Positions 35,808 through 37,864 of a stretch of DNA of 37,864 bases are shown here, in pieces. Made by a program: the position numbers and the translations under genes. The DNA is from Ignavibacteriaceae bacterium (GTDB lineage: Bacteria > Bacteroidota > Ignavibacteria > Ignavibacteriales > Ignavibacteriaceae). Below the pieces are notes generated by a model. It did not search any database. It saw nothing but the letters and a program-made list of their open reading frames with translations, and was not told the DNA's origin. The stretch covers positions 1 to 37,864 of the forward strand of contig JARLHC010000152.1 in NCBI GenBank assembly GCA_031292455.1, written 5' to 3'. Every line of letters begins with the position of its first letter. Position 1 is the first letter of the stretch.

Positions 35808-37469
35808 TTAATAAATTTCTACTAAATGACTTGGAGCTCCTGGAGGAACTTGCTTTCCAATAAAGTTTGTATTATTGTTATCTACAAATGTCATATCATC
35901 TCCGGATATAAAACCATCTCCGTTTAAGTCGTTTACTGCATGATAATCAAAATTGGTGTTATCATTATCTATACCTGTCATATCATCACCGCTGACAAAA
36001 CCGTCCTGGTTTAAGTCGCCGCTGTATATGCAATATTTACCACCATGAAGCGACATTGGATCTGCACTTCCGTCTGTATATGCTTTATTCAGAGCAGTTG
36101 TGAAATCATAGCTTAATGCACCGCCTGTAAAGCTAACTGCTGTGGCGCTCCAGGTCTCTACTGTATTCATGCTTTTTACTACTATATAATAGTTGGTTCC
36201 GTTTACTGCGGTTGTAAAACTGAATGTTCCAACTCCTGCTGTGCTTAAAGTACCTGTCTGTGATTCAACCAAAGCATAAGGAGAAGTGGCATTATGCAAC
36301 TCTACTGTAACGGTAGGAGTAACAGGCATTGATGTATTTAAACCAGCTACAAATAATGCTTCAATAAGAGCCGTGAGAGTTAGCTGAACGGAAGGACTGT
36401 AATTATAACTTGCAGAGCTAGAAAAAGTTGAATTGCCGAATGTATTTTCAGAACGTATGCGATAATAATATGTATGTGCAGAAGTTACAGTATCCGTATA
36501 AGTTTTAACATTTTTAGGAGCAGGTGCATAATAAGACCAAGTTGTTCCATCAAGGGAGCGGTCGATCCTAAATTGATCTTCATTATTAGAATTATCATTC
36601 CAAGTGAGTTTTATTCTACCACCTGATAAACCTGATGCACTTAAACTGCTTGGTGCGGAAGGAAGATTTGTTGCAGTTCCTTTATCAAGAGAGAAATCAT
36701 CGAAGCGGACAAGTTCATCCCTGAGTTGTGATTGGTTATTAAGTGACCGGTAAATACCCCATTTGGGTCTAATAAAAGTTGTTCCGCTTCTCCACATAAC
36801 AAGATTATTATTAGTATAATTAAGAAGTACTGCGTCATCACTTACTCTTTTAATCACAAGGCTATAGGTACCGGTTTCACTGAATAAAATTTTCTCATAT
36901 GCTTCAACCCATACACCCTGGAAGGCGGACAGGTTAACCTGATATTCAGTAGTAGTTATAGAATCAGGAGAGATAAATATTATCTGTAATTTATTTGCTG
37001 AACTATTATATCGAGGAGTAATGGTTATTACAGGATTATCCTGATTAGGACCATCACCCGGTTTTATCTGGTGAATATGGGTAAAACTGGAAGAAGGCTG
37101 AAACAGTGAATCCAATCTAAATTTCCATCGAAAAGTTAAAGTTTCCCCGTGAAAAGCTTTCATGGAATCAGGTGAATTGCTATCTGTCTTTAATTCATTA
37201 CGCTGCCTATCAAAATTTATACATCGGTCGTTATCCGGAGTAACGTGAATTGAAAAAATAAAACCAAACTTCTTCAGATCTTTATTCCATTCTTCATTTA
37301 TATGTCTTACAGGATGGACACAATCAGGAACTTCATAGTAAAATCCATTATTAGTAATCCTGTTATAGGCATCCCCGGTATTATCTGCATCCATAAAGGT
37401 CTGTGGAAAAGCATAAGATCCAAAAAGAAGGAAGCATGACAGGTATAATATTCTAATCAAATTTCTCAT
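35808..37469 (-). CDS. Modular secreted polysaccharide-lyase-like protein with FnIII and dockerin-like EF-hand repeats
   Basis: This 553-aa protein has a signal peptide (about 1-22), a jelly-roll-like domain (about 25-265), a fibronectin-III domain (about 270-356), an Ig-like region (about 361-480) and two EF-hand loops. The jelly-roll part resembles the heparin-lyase-like polysaccharide lyase fold (FTHIHQIKPGD, FRWKF, KWGIYRS), but the family and substrate are uncertain. The EF-hands are DLNQDGFVSGDD (485-496) and DLNGDGFISGDD (514-525), as in type I dockerins. It ends soon after, with no T9SS sorting domain. No cohesin is seen in the window. It faces eda with a 43-nt gap and no clear terminator between. 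Confidence 0.65.
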   Translation of the reverse strand: MRNLIRILYLSCFLLFGSYAFPQTFMDADNTGDAYNRITNNGFYYEVPDCVHPVRHINEEWNKDLKKFGFIFSIHVTPDNDRCINFDRQRNELKTDSNSPDSMKAFHGETLTFRWKFRLDSLFQPSSSFTHIHQIKPGDGPNQDNPVITITPRYNSSANKLQIIFISPDSITTTEYQVNLSAFQGVWVEAYEKILFSETGTYSLVIKRVSDDAVLLNYTNNNLVMWRSGTTFIRPKWGIYRSLNNQSQLRDELVRFDDFSLDKGTATNLPSAPSSLSASGLSGGRIKLTWNDNSNNEDQFRIDRSLDGTTWSYYAPAPKNVKTYTDTVTSAHTYYYRIRSENTFGNSTFSSSASYNYSPSVQLTLTALIEALFVAGLNTSMPVTPTVTVELHNATSPYALVESQTGTLSTAGVGTFSFTTAVNGTNYYIVVKSMNTVETWSATAVSFTGGALSYDFTTALNKAYTDGSADPMSLHGGKYCIYSGDLNQDGFVSGDDMTGIDNDNTNFDYHAVNDLNGDGFISGDDMTFVDNNNTNFIGKQVPPGAPSHLVEIY

Positions 37470-37596
37470 AATATATCTTTAGCAATAATTGGACAAAATT
37501 TAAATATTTAATATCACAAATCAATATCATTAATAATTTTCTTAATTCACTTTATAATAACAAGTAATTAATAGGATTGTGAACTAGCTGTTTGTC

Positions 37597-37633
37597 AAAA
37601 AGCAGGAGAGTCCATAATATTTATGAACTCTCC
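37597..37633 (-). terminator. Rho-independent terminator after the right-end T9SS gene
   Basis: On the minus strand the sequence 37633-37605 folds into a 13-bp stem with one G-U pair and a 3-nt loop, then TGC and a run of T. It lies 11 nt after the stop codon of the partial gene at 37645-37864. The rest of the 37470-37644 gap is AT-rich leader of the 35808-37469 gene, with nothing else seen. Confidence 0.85.
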
Positions 37634-37644
37634 ATTCTAACTTT

Positions 37645-37864
37645 TTACTTCAGAAGCATCATCTTTTTAATTGAGGAGAAATTATTCCCTGTTACTTTAT
37701 CACTTGCTGTTAAACGATAAATATAAATACCTGAGGATAATTTATATGATGATCCGAAATCTACTGTGTAATAACCAGCTGACTGATCCTGATTTACTAC
37801 TTCAGCTACCTTCTGACCTGCAATGTTGTATACTTCCATTATTACTCTTGCATCTACTGGTACC
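37645..37864 (-). CDS. T9SS-sorted surface protein, C-terminal end only
   Basis: The frame is open to the right edge, so the gene continues beyond the window. Only about 72 residues of a type A T9SS sorting domain are present (VPVDARVIMEVYNIAGQK, SSGIYIYRLTASDK, ending KMMLLK). Protein sequence differs from the end of the 1-602 gene at two residues (Lys for Arg, Ile for Val). Nothing can be said about the rest of the protein. Confidence 0.85.
   Translation of the reverse strand, partial: VPVDARVIMEVYNIAGQKVAEVVNQDQSAGYYTVDFGSSYKLSSGIYIYRLTASDKVTGNNFSSIKKMMLLK
37645..37864 (-). repeat. Near-identical inverted repeat, right copy (T9SS sorting-domain DNA)
   Basis: This is the inverted partner of 383-602, with 215 of 220 bases identical by eye and only transitions between them. 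It reaches the window edge, so the true length is unknown. Confidence 0.9.

Noticed and set aside
1-37864. CRISPR arrays, tRNA or rRNA genes, transposases, phage genes
   Set aside because: None was seen on reading the gaps and the protein set; the only repeats are sorting-domain DNA and short intergenic blocks.

Overview
The window looks like part of a pectin / polygalacturonate utilisation locus from a member of Ignavibacteria or a close relative in the Bacteroidota-Chlorobi group. The lineage call rests on many secreted proteins ending in type IX secretion (T9SS) type A sorting domains of the form NYPNPFNPST, a PorV/PorQ-like protein, a TonB-dependent receptor with a CarboxypepD_reg-like N-terminus, and AT-rich intergenic DNA. 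The species cannot be named from the sequence. No tRNA, rRNA, CRISPR array, insertion sequence or phage gene was seen.

Layout. Positions 1-602 are the 3' end of a T9SS surface protein (+). Positions 943-4116 (+) hold a second T9SS protein and kduD. Positions 4117-4423 are a convergent intergenic region with a consensus sigma70-type promoter, a hairpin and short repeats. From 34914 down to 4424 there are 20 consecutive minus-strand genes with gaps of at most about 116 nt. In order of transcription they are: DUF4861 protein, hexuronate MFS transporter, uxaC, PL9-type pectate lyase, GH28, T9SS protein, TonB-dependent receptor, a 730-aa T9SS protein, PorV-like protein, FadL-like porin, T9SS protein, GH105 fusion, kduI, LacI regulator, CE8-type pectinesterase, uxaE, GH28, SDR mannonate dehydrogenase, LarA-family epimerase and gnd. 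eda (35120-35764, +) is divergent from the head of this array. A minus-strand modular lyase-like protein with dockerin-like EF-hands (35808-37469) and the 3' end of another T9SS protein (37645-37864) close the window.

How the genes fit together. Pectin is de-esterified (CE8), cut by the PL9 lyase at the surface and by two GH28 polygalacturonases. Unsaturated ends are removed by the GH105 protein. Unsaturated uronate goes through KduI and KduD to 2-keto-3-deoxygluconate and, after a kinase not present here, to Eda. Galacturonate enters by the MFS transporter, then UxaC gives tagaturonate, UxaE fructuronate, and the SDR gives D-mannonate. No mannonate dehydratase (UxuA) is present. Instead the SDR is followed by a LarA-superfamily protein with its key active-site residues intact, and then by 6-phosphogluconate dehydrogenase. 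This suggests a side route D-mannonate to D-gluconate to 6-phosphogluconate to ribulose-5-phosphate, needing a gluconokinase encoded elsewhere. This is the most novel idea in the window and it is an inference.

Regulation. A nearly identical 22-bp palindromic site (21 of 22 bases) lies upstream of the + strand unit (766-787) and at the head of the long minus-strand array (34956-34977), in the same orientation relative to each unit. The LacI-family regulator inside the array is the obvious candidate to bind it. A second system of interest is the outer-membrane block 16079-27750: a TonB-dependent receptor with no SusD, followed by a T9SS cargo protein, a PorV-like protein and a FadL-like porin, flanked by two T9SS proteins with the same N-terminal motif.
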